A stretch of DNA of 45,980 bases from Arthrobacter ulcerisalmonis (lineage in GTDB: Bacteria > Actinomycetota > Actinomycetes > Actinomycetales > Micrococcaceae): the NCBI RefSeq assembly GCF_900609065.1, contig NZ_UXAU01000015.1:1-45980 (forward strand), given 5' to 3'. Every line of letters begins with the position of its first letter. The stretch's first letter is position 1. Under the pieces are notes generated by a model. The model was given only the letters and a program-made list of their open reading frames with translations, was not told the DNA's origin and made no database searches. Position numbers and translations under genes: made by a program. Below are positions 18,360 through 25,992 of this stretch, in pieces.

Positions 18360-19160
18360 CTACTCGGCGCGCCGGACCGCCCGGATCACGACGTCGGCAA
18401 TCACCGCGTCCTGTCCCTCCGGGCCGGTGACGGTCCGCTGCCGGTCACCGCTGAAGTCGAGCCGCCAGGCCGCCGATTCAAGCCCCAGCTCGCTGACCAC
18501 CTCGGCTGCCGTGAAGAGTGCGTGACCCACCCGGTGCGCACCCCACGGCGGCAGCTGATCCGGGTGGTGGCCAACAATGAGCAGTGTCCCGCCTGGCCCC
18601 ACCGCTGCGGCCGCCGTGGTCAACGCCTGCTGCCACGGGAGCGCGGTCGAGTGCAGGAACTGTGCCGAGACCAGGTCAAATTCGGGGCTGGGCTGCCAGG
18701 TGAACAGGTCGCGCTGCTCCCAGGAAATGGAGCCCGTGAGTTCATCCAGGACTGTTGATTCGTGTTCTGCCGCCCGGGCCAACGCAACACTGGAAACGTC
18801 GACGGCGGTGACCTGCCAGCCGTTGCGGGCCAGCCACAGGGCGTCACCGCCTTCGCCGCAGCCAAGATCCAGGGCACGGCCGGGTGTCATGCCCGTGGCT
18901 TCGTGCACCAGTTGCGGGTTGGCGTTTCCGCTCCACCGCCGGCCTGCTGTGGAGGAATAGAGCTCGTCCCATTTCTCGGCAGCGTTGGACGGGTTCATGG
19001 AGTCCAGGACGTCGGCGGTGTCGGCGCCGTGGACGTGCCCAGCGCCCGCGCCATGCTGGTGCGGGGTGTGCTGGTGCGGCGTGTCCTGATGGGCGCTCTC
19101 GGAAGAATCGGGTGGGGTGACGTGGGGCGGAACCGGTGTGCCGCCGTCGTGGTTTGTCAT
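18360..19160 (-). CDS. SAM-dependent methyltransferase with His-rich N-terminus
   Basis: 266 aa. Residues 1-50 are disordered and His-rich: about nine histidines, including HQDTPHQHTPHQH and GHVHG. A class I methyltransferase fold follows, with motif I ALDLGCGEGGDALWLA near residue 95 and the acidic VTAVDVSSVALARA strand. The organisation resembles TehB/thiopurine-methyltransferase-like enzymes of small-molecule detoxification; the substrate is unknown. The His-rich segment may bind Ni, Zn or Cu. The ATG at 19160 is preceded by GGAAGGG; the open frame extends to 19427 but would cross the palindrome at 19208-19267. It is convergent with the SoxR-regulated exporter. Confidence 0.8.
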   Translation of the reverse strand: MTNHDGGTPVPPHVTPPDSSESAHQDTPHQHTPHQHGAGAGHVHGADTADVLDSMNPSNAAEKWDELYSSTAGRRWSGNANPQLVHEATGMTPGRALDLGCGEGGDALWLARNGWQVTAVDVSSVALARAAEHESTVLDELTGSISWEQRDLFTWQPSPEFDLVSAQFLHSTALPWQQALTTAAAAVGPGGTLLIVGHHPDQLPPWGAHRVGHALFTAAEVVSELGLESAAWRLDFSGDRQRTVTGPEGQDAVIADVVIRAVRRAE

Positions 19161-19207
19161 TCCACCACCCTTCCCGGTGGGCGGCGGCAGCGCAATCCCC
19201 GGCCGCG

Positions 19208-19269
19208 AACTGGGTAGCGCCAACTGCATTTTTGAGCCCTCATAACTGCAGTTGGCGCTACCCAGTTGG
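19208..19269. repeat. Intergenic palindrome, copy 3 of 4
   Basis: A perfect 21-bp stem (19208-19228 with 19247-19267) lies between the divergent methyltransferase and helicase genes. The arms contain TAGCGC...GCGCTA and AACTGCA/TGCAGTT, and the outer end reads CCCAGTTGG, matching copies at 96-148 and 29334-29390. Since it lies upstream of both genes, a terminator role is unlikely here. Confidence 0.75.
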
Positions 19270-19283
19270 AAGGGGCTGGCGCA

Positions 19284-19388
19284 GGAGGTGATAGACTGAT
19301 GAAACTTGATGTGCAGTGATGCCCACTTTTCTCCCGAATTTCCTCTACGGATGGCGCGGAGCCCGAACGCCGGGGAGTGGGTTTTTTC
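19284..19388 (+). promoter_or_regulatory. Helicase leader with premature intrinsic terminator
   Basis: CCCACT (19322-19327) pairs with AGTGGG (19376-19381), and the inner CTCCCG with CGGGGAG, followed directly by six T residues (19382-19387): a classic intrinsic terminator about 170 nt before the helicase start. A -10-like TAGACT (19292-19297) could start a transcript near 19304. A tiny frame (ATG 19299, six codons) follows GGAGG. This could be an attenuator or a free small RNA of about 85 nt. The hairpin is seen; the function is inference. Confidence 0.5.
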
Positions 19389-19559
19389 ATGTGAGAGGCA
19401 CATCCTGCGTCGATGAACGCGTTCCATTTGGTCCCAGCTGGTTGCCCTTATTTGCAGCAGTTCGGTTGATCACCTGACTTTTCTTCGGCGAACCCCTGGT
19501 CCAACCGGCTCCGGGGGCCGATATCCGCTTGGATACCGCCTGAAAGACCGTAAAATTAT

Positions 19560-21512
19560 ATGACTACTTTTGCTGCCCTCGGAACTCCCAAGGCCCTTGC
19601 AGATACCCTCACCGCGCAGGGCATTGTTGAACCATTCCCCATCCAGGTCAAAACCCTTCCGGACACGCTGTCCGGGCGTGATGTCCTGGGCCGCGGCCGG
19701 ACCGGCTCCGGTAAGACCATCGCTTTCGCTATCCCGCTTGTAGCAAGACTCGCTGAGCGGGAAGCCAAGCACTTCCGCAAGCCCGGCCGCCCCATGGGCC
19801 TGGTCCTGGCACCCACCCGTGAACTGGCCACCCAGATCAACGCCACCATCGAACCGCTGGCAAAGGCTGCCGGCCTGAACACCACCGTGATCTACGGCGG
19901 CATCTCCCAGGCACGGCAGGAAAAGGCGCTGCGTGCCGGCGTCGATATTGTCATTGCCTGCCCGGGCCGCCTGGAGGATCTCATCCGCCAGCGCATCCTG
20001 ACCCTCGAAGCCGTGGAAATCACCGTCCTTGACGAAGCCGACCACATGGCTGACCTGGGCTTCCTCCCGGTCGTCAAGAAGCTGATGGACATGACCCCAA
20101 CCCAGGGCCAGCGCCTGCTCTTCTCGGCAACCTTGGACAACGGCGTGGACAAGATCGTCCAGCGCTACCTGTCCAACCCGCTCACCCACTCCGTGGACGA
20201 TCCGCAGGCTGCGGTCACCACCATGGAGCACCACGTCCTGGTGGTCAATGACCAGACCGTCAAGAAGCAGCTGATCGTCGAGCTCGCGTCCGGTGCAGGC
20301 CGCCGCGTCCTCTTCATGCGGACCAAGCACCACGCCCGCAAGCTGGCCAAGACCCTGACCGACGCCGGTATCCCCGCCGTCGATCTGCACGGCAACCTTT
20401 CGCAGAACGCCCGTGACCGCAACCTCGCCGAGTTCTCCACCGGCGACGTCCGCGTTCTCGTGGCCACCGACGTCGCTGCCCGCGGCGTGCACGTGGACGA
20501 CGTCGAACTCGTCATCCACGTTGACCCGCCCACAGAGCACAAGGCCTATCTGCACCGCTCCGGCCGCACCGCCCGTGCGGGTTCGGACGGCACCGTCGTC
20601 ACGCTGACCCTTCCGGAGCAGCAGTCCGACGTCAAGAAGCTGATGAAGGCCGCCGGCGTCGAGGTCAACTTCGAACGCGTCACTGCCAACTCACCGCTCG
20701 TTGCAGAGCTGGTGGGCGACATCGCCGACAAGGTCGATCCCCGCACCCGCGCTGCGCTGCAGGCTGCAAAGGCGCAGAAGCAGGGCGGCGGTTCATCTAC
20801 CGGTGCCAACGCCGAGCGCAAGCGCGCCCGCCGGCAAGCAGCACCCACCACGGGTGGTCGCGGTGGACGTGGCGGCCGTGGCAAGGTTTCAGCCGAGCCC
20901 ACCCGCACCGACGTTTCCCGCGCCGACCGCCGCGCAGTAGCTTTCGAGGGCCGCACCCAGGCCCGCGCAGCGTTCGATCGGGTTGCCGAGCAGAACGAAG
21001 ACCGCGCCATTGCAGCAGCAGCCGCTCGCCGCAACGCCCGTGGTCGCGGCTCGGCAACGGGCAGCGCGCACTCGAACGACGTCCCCGCGGCAGGTGGCCG
21101 TGCATCGGCTGGCCGCGGTTCGGACGGGCGTACGGATTCCCGCGTCACCCGCAGCGAGGCACCTCGCGGCGGCACCGGCCGCCCGGCGTCGTCAGGTCGT
21201 CCCGCATCAGGTGGCCGTCCCGCATCAGCCGGCGGCGGTCCGCGGAGCGGCCGTCCGGCAACCGGGCAGCGTGCAGCAGCTGGCGCAGCCTCAGGCACCC
21301 GCTCCGGCGGCCAGCGCTCAGCTGGTTCCGCCAACGCAGGTTCCGGCGGCAACAACGCCGTGTGGTCATCCAACACGGGTGGCAACTCCGGTGGATCGTA
21401 CGGTGCAGGCAACGGCGGCGGTGCAGGCAAGGGTGGCTCCGGCCGGTCCCCTCGCAGCGGCGGCCCCCGCCGCGCAACGGCGCCTGCCTCCAACGAACGC
21501 CGCAGCCGCTAA
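19560..21512 (+). CDS. DEAD-box RNA helicase with Arg/Gly-rich tail
   Basis: ATP-dependent RNA unwinding in ribosome assembly or RNA turnover, often cold-induced. 650 aa. Core motifs: Q-motif region (PFPIQVKTLP), GRTGSGKT near residue 45, PTRELA near 86, LDEADHMADLGF near 157, SAT near 189, VATDVAARGVHVDDV, and HRSGRTARAG near 331. From about residue 405 the protein is a low-complexity tail rich in Arg, Gly, Ser and Ala with RGG-like runs (GGRGGRGGRG), likely an RNA-binding and condensate-forming extension. The ATG at 19560 follows the AT-rich stretch TAAAATTAT with only a GAAAG-type site. A long leader lies upstream and a terminator downstream. Confidence 0.93.
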   Translation: MTTFAALGTPKALADTLTAQGIVEPFPIQVKTLPDTLSGRDVLGRGRTGSGKTIAFAIPLVARLAEREAKHFRKPGRPMGLVLAPTRELATQINATIEPLAKAAGLNTTVIYGGISQARQEKALRAGVDIVIACPGRLEDLIRQRILTLEAVEITVLDEADHMADLGFLPVVKKLMDMTPTQGQRLLFSATLDNGVDKIVQRYLSNPLTHSVDDPQAAVTTMEHHVLVVNDQTVKKQLIVELASGAGRRVLFMRTKHHARKLAKTLTDAGIPAVDLHGNLSQNARDRNLAEFSTGDVRVLVATDVAARGVHVDDVELVIHVDPPTEHKAYLHRSGRTARAGSDGTVVTLTLPEQQSDVKKLMKAAGVEVNFERVTANSPLVAELVGDIADKVDPRTRAALQAAKAQKQGGGSSTGANAERKRARRQAAPTTGGRGGRGGRGKVSAEPTRTDVSRADRRAVAFEGRTQARAAFDRVAEQNEDRAIAAAAARRNARGRGSATGSAHSNDVPAAGGRASAGRGSDGRTDSRVTRSEAPRGGTGRPASSGRPASGGRPASAGGGPRSGRPATGQRAAAGAASGTRSGGQRSAGSANAGSGGNNAVWSSNTGGNSGGSYGAGNGGGAGKGGSGRSPRSGGPRRATAPASNERRSR

Positions 21513-21530
21513 AGACTGAAGCATTCCACT

Positions 21531-21585
21531 GAGTGCCCCGTACCCGCCCTTCTGAACGTCCAGACAGGGTGGGTACGGGGCACTC
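21531..21585 (+). terminator. Terminator after the DEAD-box helicase
   Basis: A 20-bp stem (21531-21550 with 21566-21585, one G-T pair) around a 15-base loop lies 18 bases past the stop. There is no long U-tract, but it is very stable. Confidence 0.75.
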
Positions 21586-21740
21586 ATGCGTTAACCGACG
21601 GCGGCCGGCGGGGTGTGATTATCGGCGGTATTCTGGCGGCTTTTCTCCAGGCTATTTGTCGCGTGATGCTGCCCGCAAGAGGATCGGCTTACGGGACGTT
21701 CGTGGTGCTGTTGGTGCTTCCGGCCTGTAATGCTGGGTAC

Positions 21741-22529
21741 GTGAATGATTTTGGTGGTGTGGGGGCGGTTGCGGTCCTGTTGGGTGTGAGTGTGCGTACG
21801 TTACATCATTGGCACCAGATTGGGATCGCTGTTCCCTCTGATCGGAGCGCCGCCGGATACCGTCTTTATTCGGAGGCCGATATCGCCCGCCTTCGTCGAG
21901 TGCTCCTGTTTCGTGATCTGGGCGTGCCCTTGCAGAGTATCCCGGACCTGCTTGCGGCCGGAGCAGCTGAACGACGGCAGGAATTGGAGGGTCAGCGGGC
22001 AGGGCTCGCGGCGAAGATTCGCCGCCTCCAGGAGCTGGACCGGGAAGTTGATCTCCTCTTGGCAGCAGATGAACAGGGCACGTTGTTGTCCAAGCCTGAT
22101 GAGGAACACGCTTTCGGAAGGGACTGGGACAGGTCCTGGACAATGGCTGCGCGTCAACGGTGGGCGGACTCGCCCCAGTGGGCGGAGTACACGGAGCGTT
22201 CTGCCGCACGCACTGCAGAGGATTGGCGCGTAATTACCTCGGCCATGCACTCCGTCACCGAGCACTTGGCCGAGGCAAAACGAGACGCCGTCTTGCCCGG
22301 AAGCGAACGAGCGAACGCCCTTGCAGAAAGTCACCGGAAAGTGATGAGCGAGTACTTCCACTGCACTCACTCTATGCACGTCCTGATCGCACAACGGTAC
22401 GTCAACGAGTCCGGTTACCTGCAGTACTTCGAATCGCTGGAACCCGGGTTGGCTGACTGGATGAAACAGGCCATCGAGGCCAACGCACGCACCGCGGACG
22501 TGGATCCCGACACCGCCACTTGGGGATAG
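21741..22529 (+). CDS. TipA-like MerR regulator with TipAS ligand domain
   Basis: Transcription activator, 262 aa, close to TipAL length (253). The N-terminal MerR wHTH (GAVAVLLGVSVRTLHHWHQIGI ... AAGYRLYSEADIARLRR) is followed by a coiled coil (RRQELEGQRAGLAAKIRRLQELDREVDLLL) and a TipAS domain (DWDRSWTMAARQRWADSPQWAEYTERS ... YFHCTHSMHVLIAQRYVNE) that binds thiopeptide-like or other drugs. The GTG at 21741 is chosen because the HTH begins directly after it. The frame is open to 21615, but that extension has no family resemblance. TAATGC ends 7 nt before the GTG, so the mRNA may be leaderless. It is convergent with a DUF2268 gene, which it probably controls. Confidence 0.85.
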   Translation: MNDFGGVGAVAVLLGVSVRTLHHWHQIGIAVPSDRSAAGYRLYSEADIARLRRVLLFRDLGVPLQSIPDLLAAGAAERRQELEGQRAGLAAKIRRLQELDREVDLLLAADEQGTLLSKPDEEHAFGRDWDRSWTMAARQRWADSPQWAEYTERSAARTAEDWRVITSAMHSVTEHLAEAKRDAVLPGSERANALAESHRKVMSEYFHCTHSMHVLIAQRYVNESGYLQYFESLEPGLADWMKQAIEANARTADVDPDTATWG

Positions 22530-22532
22530 AAG

Positions 22533-23417
22533 TCAACCGGCTACGCCCAGAGCTACGTTTATGATCTCCTGACTCGGTGTATGCAGCGCATGAGCTGCAG
22601 TTGTTCCGACGGTCTCAAGGTACGCGTCTACCAAACGGTTACCGGCAGCGTAACCTGCCCCGGTTGGAAGCCCGACAGGATCGCAGCCGAACCGCCGGGC
22701 GGATTCGTCGCCATGAACCCATGCGGTGAAATTCTGCATGCCTCGAACCTGTAGCCCGGTCACGACCTTCTCAAATACCCCGTCATTCTGGAGGTGCGGT
22801 AGCCCGATGGGCGTGTACCCGGCAGGACCGTACAGTTGTCGGGCAAAGGCATCAGCTAAACCTTCGGAGATGATCTGTTCCCCCACGGCAACCTGGGCGG
22901 GATCCCAGATAACCCCTCCCGGGGCGTAGCGAAGGTTGTGGTTCAGTTCGTGGACTGCTGCCCCTTCAATCCGATTGAGGTTCTCCTCGGTCGGCCACAA
23001 AGTCAGCGAGATATACCCGGTGGCACTGCCGTTGCCGCTGAAACCTCGGAGCGGTCCCATGAAGTATTCGTCGTTCGGGTTCCCGAGCATGATCAGAACT
23101 TTGATGTCCGGGACGTCGATGCCGGGCGTAGCCGCGAGTTGTTGTTCCACCGCTTCGGACATTGCGGTTTCGACCCGGCCCCAGGCATCGGCGTCACTGA
23201 GAAGGTCCAGGGCCTGCTGTGTCTCTTCACTTGGCAGGTCGATGGGGAACCCGAAACCCATCGAGTGCATCATCAGTAGGTCGACCTCGCCCGGGAAGTA
23301 CTTGAACATGCCTTTCGTGGGAGTCAACACGCTGCGGAGAGCTTCAGGGCGTTCGGCTTCCGAAGCCTTCAGCAAGGCTTCTATCCCATCCTTCGTTTCC
23401 AGTATCGAAATAGTCAT
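22533..23417 (-). CDS. DUF2268 putative zinc metalloprotease
   Basis: 294 aa, cytoplasmic (no signal peptide). AAVHELNHNLRY near residues 152-163 contains an HExxH-type zinc site (HELNH), and ISEGLADAFARQLYG about 30 residues later supplies the third ligand (Glu) in a gluzincin-like arrangement. This is the DUF2268 layout. The substrate is unknown. It ends 3 bases from the stop of the convergent TipA-like regulator. No Shine-Dalgarno is seen, and its MerR-type promoter ends 7 nt before the ATG, so a leaderless, drug-inducible transcript is likely. Confidence 0.8.
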   Translation of the reverse strand: MTISILETKDGIEALLKASEAERPEALRSVLTPTKGMFKYFPGEVDLLMMHSMGFGFPIDLPSEETQQALDLLSDADAWGRVETAMSEAVEQQLAATPGIDVPDIKVLIMLGNPNDEYFMGPLRGFSGNGSATGYISLTLWPTEENLNRIEGAAVHELNHNLRYAPGGVIWDPAQVAVGEQIISEGLADAFARQLYGPAGYTPIGLPHLQNDGVFEKVVTGLQVRGMQNFTAWVHGDESARRFGCDPVGLPTGAGYAAGNRLVDAYLETVGTTAAHALHTPSQEIINVALGVAG

Positions 23418-23649
23418 GGAATGGACAGTAGAGCCTGACGTTGCGTAAGGGTCAAGCCTCTGCCAACGCCCGAAAGCCGGTCCTCTACTGGTCGCTGGCG
23501 CGTCCTCGGTAGCGTTTAGATAGGATCCAACAGCAGGCTCGCTTTACGTTCTACCTGGGCAACCAAAGAGCCACGCCACTCGCCCGGGTGACAAAAAGCA
23601 CCGAAGAGCGACCGTTTCATCGCGAAAGGTCACGCCCCTCTGTCCGCTC
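23418..23649. other. Intergenic region, nothing further seen
   Basis: Apart from the DUF2268 promoter at its left end, these 232 bases between the DUF2268 promoter side and the anti-sigma gene stop show no gene, RNA or strong hairpin that I can identify. Confidence 0.5.
23425..23455 (-). promoter_or_regulatory. MerR-type promoter of the DUF2268 gene
   Basis: Read on the minus strand: TTGACC (23455-23450), a 19-bp spacer, then TACTGT (23430-23425). The spacer and -35 contain a dyad with ACG/CGT and CCT/AGG half-sites (23431-23453), like operators of TipA/Mta-type MerR activators. The overlong spacer is the hallmark of MerR-activated promoters. Confidence 0.75.
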
Positions 23650-24480
23650 CTACACCCGGGGCAGATCCGAAGAGGCCAGGACGGTTCCGGCCGTGTTCCG
23701 GATCTGCAGTGCTGCCACTTCGCCGCGCAGTACTGCTGCGTTCATCCGGCAGGTGACCGTCTGGGCAGCGCCGAGGAACGTCCCGGAGTCGAGCTCCGTG
23801 CCGTCCGTCCGAACCAGCACCACCTCGTAGGACTCGCCCACAGGGAGTCCGTCGATGGCCAACACAGTCTCGGTGCCCCAGGTGTGCGCGATCAGGGCGG
23901 CGTCGATCGTTGTCCCGGTGGGGCTGCCCTTGAGCTGCACATCCTCAACGGCGCCAAGGGTTCCCGGCGGCCCGGTGGGCGGTGCCTGCTGGAAGTTGCT
24001 GAGCGCGGCGCCACCCACTCCGCCGATCACCAGCAGGCCTGCCGCCGCTGCGGCAAGCAGGGGTCGGCGGTACCGACGTCGGTGCCGGGCAGACGGGGAG
24101 GTGGCTGGCAGGCTCCGAACAGGCCGGGTGGGCGCAGGAACGTTGGTATCCGGCCGGCTCGATGCGGGCCCGTTCGTTGCCAGCCCGTTTCCAACCTGGG
24201 GAGCCCGCACGCTTGACGCAGTTTCCTCCGAGCTGCCAGGCCCGGACAGCTCCACCGACAGAGCCTCCATCTTCTGAGCCAGGGTCACCGGCACCGCGTG
24301 CTCGGTCCAGTCGCCACCAGAGTTGGTGAGGCGCTGACTGAGGCCCTGGAGGGATTGGATCTCGCGGAGCAGGGCAGGATTCGCGGCGCAGGCTGCGTCA
24401 AGTTCTTCGCGTTCCGCGGCGGTGAGCTCGCCAGCAAGGGCCGCGGCCATCAATTCATCCTGGCGTGAAGGCTGATCCAT
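23650..24480 (-). CDS. RskA-like anti-sigma factor
   Basis: Membrane-bound inhibitor of the ECF sigma factor encoded just upstream. 276 aa: a cytoplasmic anti-sigma domain (about 1-90, with AAALAGELTAAEREELDAACA and LQGLSQRL), a Pro/Ser/Thr linker, one membrane helix (LLAAAAAGLLVIGGVGGAAL near 135-155), and an extracytoplasmic RskA domain with the typical TWGTETVLAIDGLPVGESYEVVLV segment. The start ATG overlaps the sigma stop (TAATG) and has GAGGAGGGAG upstream, so the pair is translationally coupled. Release probably involves regulated proteolysis, as known for RskA. Confidence 0.9.
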   Translation of the reverse strand: MDQPSRQDELMAAALAGELTAAEREELDAACAANPALLREIQSLQGLSQRLTNSGGDWTEHAVPVTLAQKMEALSVELSGPGSSEETASSVRAPQVGNGLATNGPASSRPDTNVPAPTRPVRSLPATSPSARHRRRYRRPLLAAAAAGLLVIGGVGGAALSNFQQAPPTGPPGTLGAVEDVQLKGSPTGTTIDAALIAHTWGTETVLAIDGLPVGESYEVVLVRTDGTELDSGTFLGAAQTVTCRMNAAVLRGEVAALQIRNTAGTVLASSDLPRV

Positions 24481-25040
24481 TACACTCCCTCCTCATCTTC
24501 GCCGATGGCCCTGCGCAGGGCCTTGAGTCCGTAATACATCCGGGTGCGGAGCGTGGCCGCAGGCACCCCGGTGCGCTGTTCCAGTTCTGCGTAGGACAGC
24601 CCGTTGAGCTGGACCGCAACGATGACGTCCCGGTGTTCCTCGCTGATCAGGGCCAGGCCGCTCTGCAGGACCACGCGGTCCTCTGCGGCAGATGCGCCTG
24701 TTCGCGACGTTGCCGCCACATCCATCCGCGAGTCCGGGACGGGGACCGGGCGGCGTTCGCGGGCGCGGATTTCGTCGATAATGACGTTCCGGGCAATGGC
24801 GAACAGCCAAGTCCGTTCCGTTCCTTTGGCTGACTCGTACCGGGACCGGGCTTTCCACGCCCGGATGAACGTCTCCTGGACGCACTCCTCTGCAACGGCC
24901 GGGTCCCTGGTGCAGTTGAGCGCAAAGCCGTACAGCGCGCTGCCGTGCTCGGCAAAGGCGTCCCGTACGTTGAATGCGTCCATGCCGTGCCCGGTCGGGC
25001 CTGTCCGCCTTTCGTCGCTCAGGGTTCGTTGCATCCTCAT
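24480..25040 (-). CDS. ECF sigma factor (SigK-like)
   Basis: Alternative RNA polymerase sigma factor, 186 aa. Region 2 is visible in ECVQETFIRAWKARSRYESAKGTERTWLFAIARNVIIDEIR and region 4 in LISEEHRDVIVAVQLNGLSYAELEQRTGVPAATLRTRMYYGLKALR. The start at 25040 (MRMQ...) is preferred over longer frames because the promoter motif at 25071-25099 places transcription upstream of it; the ATG at 24983 is another option. Coupled to the anti-sigma gene and divergent from a CHRD protein gene, it resembles sigK-rskA-mpt arrangements. It is likely autoregulated. Confidence 0.88.
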   Translation of the reverse strand: MRMQRTLSDERRTGPTGHGMDAFNVRDAFAEHGSALYGFALNCTRDPAVAEECVQETFIRAWKARSRYESAKGTERTWLFAIARNVIIDEIRARERRPVPVPDSRMDVAATSRTGASAAEDRVVLQSGLALISEEHRDVIVAVQLNGLSYAELEQRTGVPAATLRTRMYYGLKALRRAIGEDEEGV

Positions 25041-25070
25041 CCGTCCGCAGGCCGTTGTGGCTCGTGAAGG

Positions 25071-25099
25071 GAATACGGTGCCGGGCGGTGCAACGTTCA
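25071..25099 (-). promoter_or_regulatory. Candidate ECF autoregulatory promoter
   Basis: Minus-strand TGAACG (25099-25094), 17 bases, then GTATTC (25076-25071), giving a short leader to the sigma start at 25040. The same hexamer and spacing occur on the other strand in front of the CHRD gene. Confidence 0.55.
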
Positions 25100-25143
25100 A
25101 TGCCGGAACCGGTTTGCTGCAAGAAAAAACTTTTGGACTCCGG

Positions 25144-25172
25144 TGAACGCCCGCAGTCATGGGCGAGTATAC
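25144..25172 (+). promoter_or_regulatory. Candidate ECF-dependent promoter of the CHRD gene
   Basis: TGAACG (25144-25149), 17 bases, then GTATAC (25167-25172), with a leader of about 44 nt to the ATG at 25223. It mirrors the motif in front of the sigma gene. Confidence 0.55.
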
Positions 25173-25222
25173 CTTTCCACGCAGCCCGATTTCCGGGCTT
25201 GCCTGCCGAGAAAAGGGACACG

Positions 25223-25939
25223 ATGAAGACGTTGGCCAAGAAACGGATCGCCGCTTTTACAGGAACTGCAGGGGCAATGGCGCTGGCAGCCCTGGTAGCG
25301 GCGGCGCCCGCCTCCGCTGAAACTACAGTTGACCGCCCCGACTCCTTCACCAGCATGTACTCAGTCCAGGCCCTACCGGAGAACGTGGTGGGTCCGGATG
25401 GGGCTCCCGCGCCGGGGGAGCCTGGTGCGTGGGGAACGTTCAACTTCATGATCAATTCCGACTTGGACGTGATCTGCTACGACATCAGCCTGACAGGCGT
25501 AACAGGGCCGTACCAGAGCGCCGCCAAGACGGCCACGCACATCCACCAGGCAGTCCAGGGCAAGAACGGTCCGCCTCGACTGGCCTTCCCCAACCCCGTG
25601 GGAGAGGGCAATTCCACGAGTGCGGGCTGCCTGAAGGGCCCGTTCACCACCGGCTTGAAGGCCGACAACGGAACTGACACCGGCGAAGGCTTCACGCTCA
25701 AGCAGATTGAGGCCAACCCCTCCGGTTTCTCCGCTGACACCCACACGGCAGCGTTTGTTCCCGGCGCCGTGCGCGGGCAACTGGCCGTGATGCCTGCCGG
25801 TGGCGTGGACACAGGCATTGCCACAGCCGCCACTGCCTCGGCTGACCCCGGAGCCATGGTGACACTCGCGGTTGGCACCTTGGGTGCTGCCGCCGTCGGA
25901 ACCCTCCTGCTGGTCAGGTCGCGGAAACGCGCCAGCTGA
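25223..25939 (+). CDS. Secreted CHRD-domain protein
   Basis: 238 aa. A Sec signal peptide (MKTLAKKRIAAF, then a hydrophobic Ala/Leu core ending APASAE near residue 34) precedes a CHRD domain: GTFNFMINSDLDVICYDISLTG ... ATHIHQAVQG ... TLKQIEANPSGFSADTHTAAFVPGAVRGQL. A C-terminal membrane helix and a RSRKRAS tail anchor it to the cell surface. CHRD proteins are often paired with ECF/RskA systems in actinobacteria; the function is unclear but extracytoplasmic. It is divergent from the sigma factor and is its likely target. Confidence 0.88.
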   Translation: MKTLAKKRIAAFTGTAGAMALAALVAAAPASAETTVDRPDSFTSMYSVQALPENVVGPDGAPAPGEPGAWGTFNFMINSDLDVICYDISLTGVTGPYQSAAKTATHIHQAVQGKNGPPRLAFPNPVGEGNSTSAGCLKGPFTTGLKADNGTDTGEGFTLKQIEANPSGFSADTHTAAFVPGAVRGQLAVMPAGGVDTGIATAATASADPGAMVTLAVGTLGAAAVGTLLLVRSRKRAS

Positions 25940-25947
25940 TTAGCCCG

Positions 25948-25989
25948 GACACTGCCCGTTCCCACCTGCCGGCGGGAACGGGCAGTGTC
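25948..25989. terminator. Bidirectional terminator, CHRD / monooxygenase
   Basis: A perfect 16-bp stem (25948-25963 with 25974-25989), 10-base loop, lies between convergent stops. Confidence 0.85.
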
Positions 25990-25992
25990 GCC

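Noticed and set aside
19470..20555. 361-codon minus-strand frame
   Set aside because: Antisense shadow of the DEAD-box helicase, crossing its start region.
21615..21740. N-terminal extension of the TipA-like protein from the ATG at 21615
   Set aside because: The MerR helix-turn-helix starts right after the GTG at 21741; the extra 42 residues have no family match and would include the promoter-like TAATGC.
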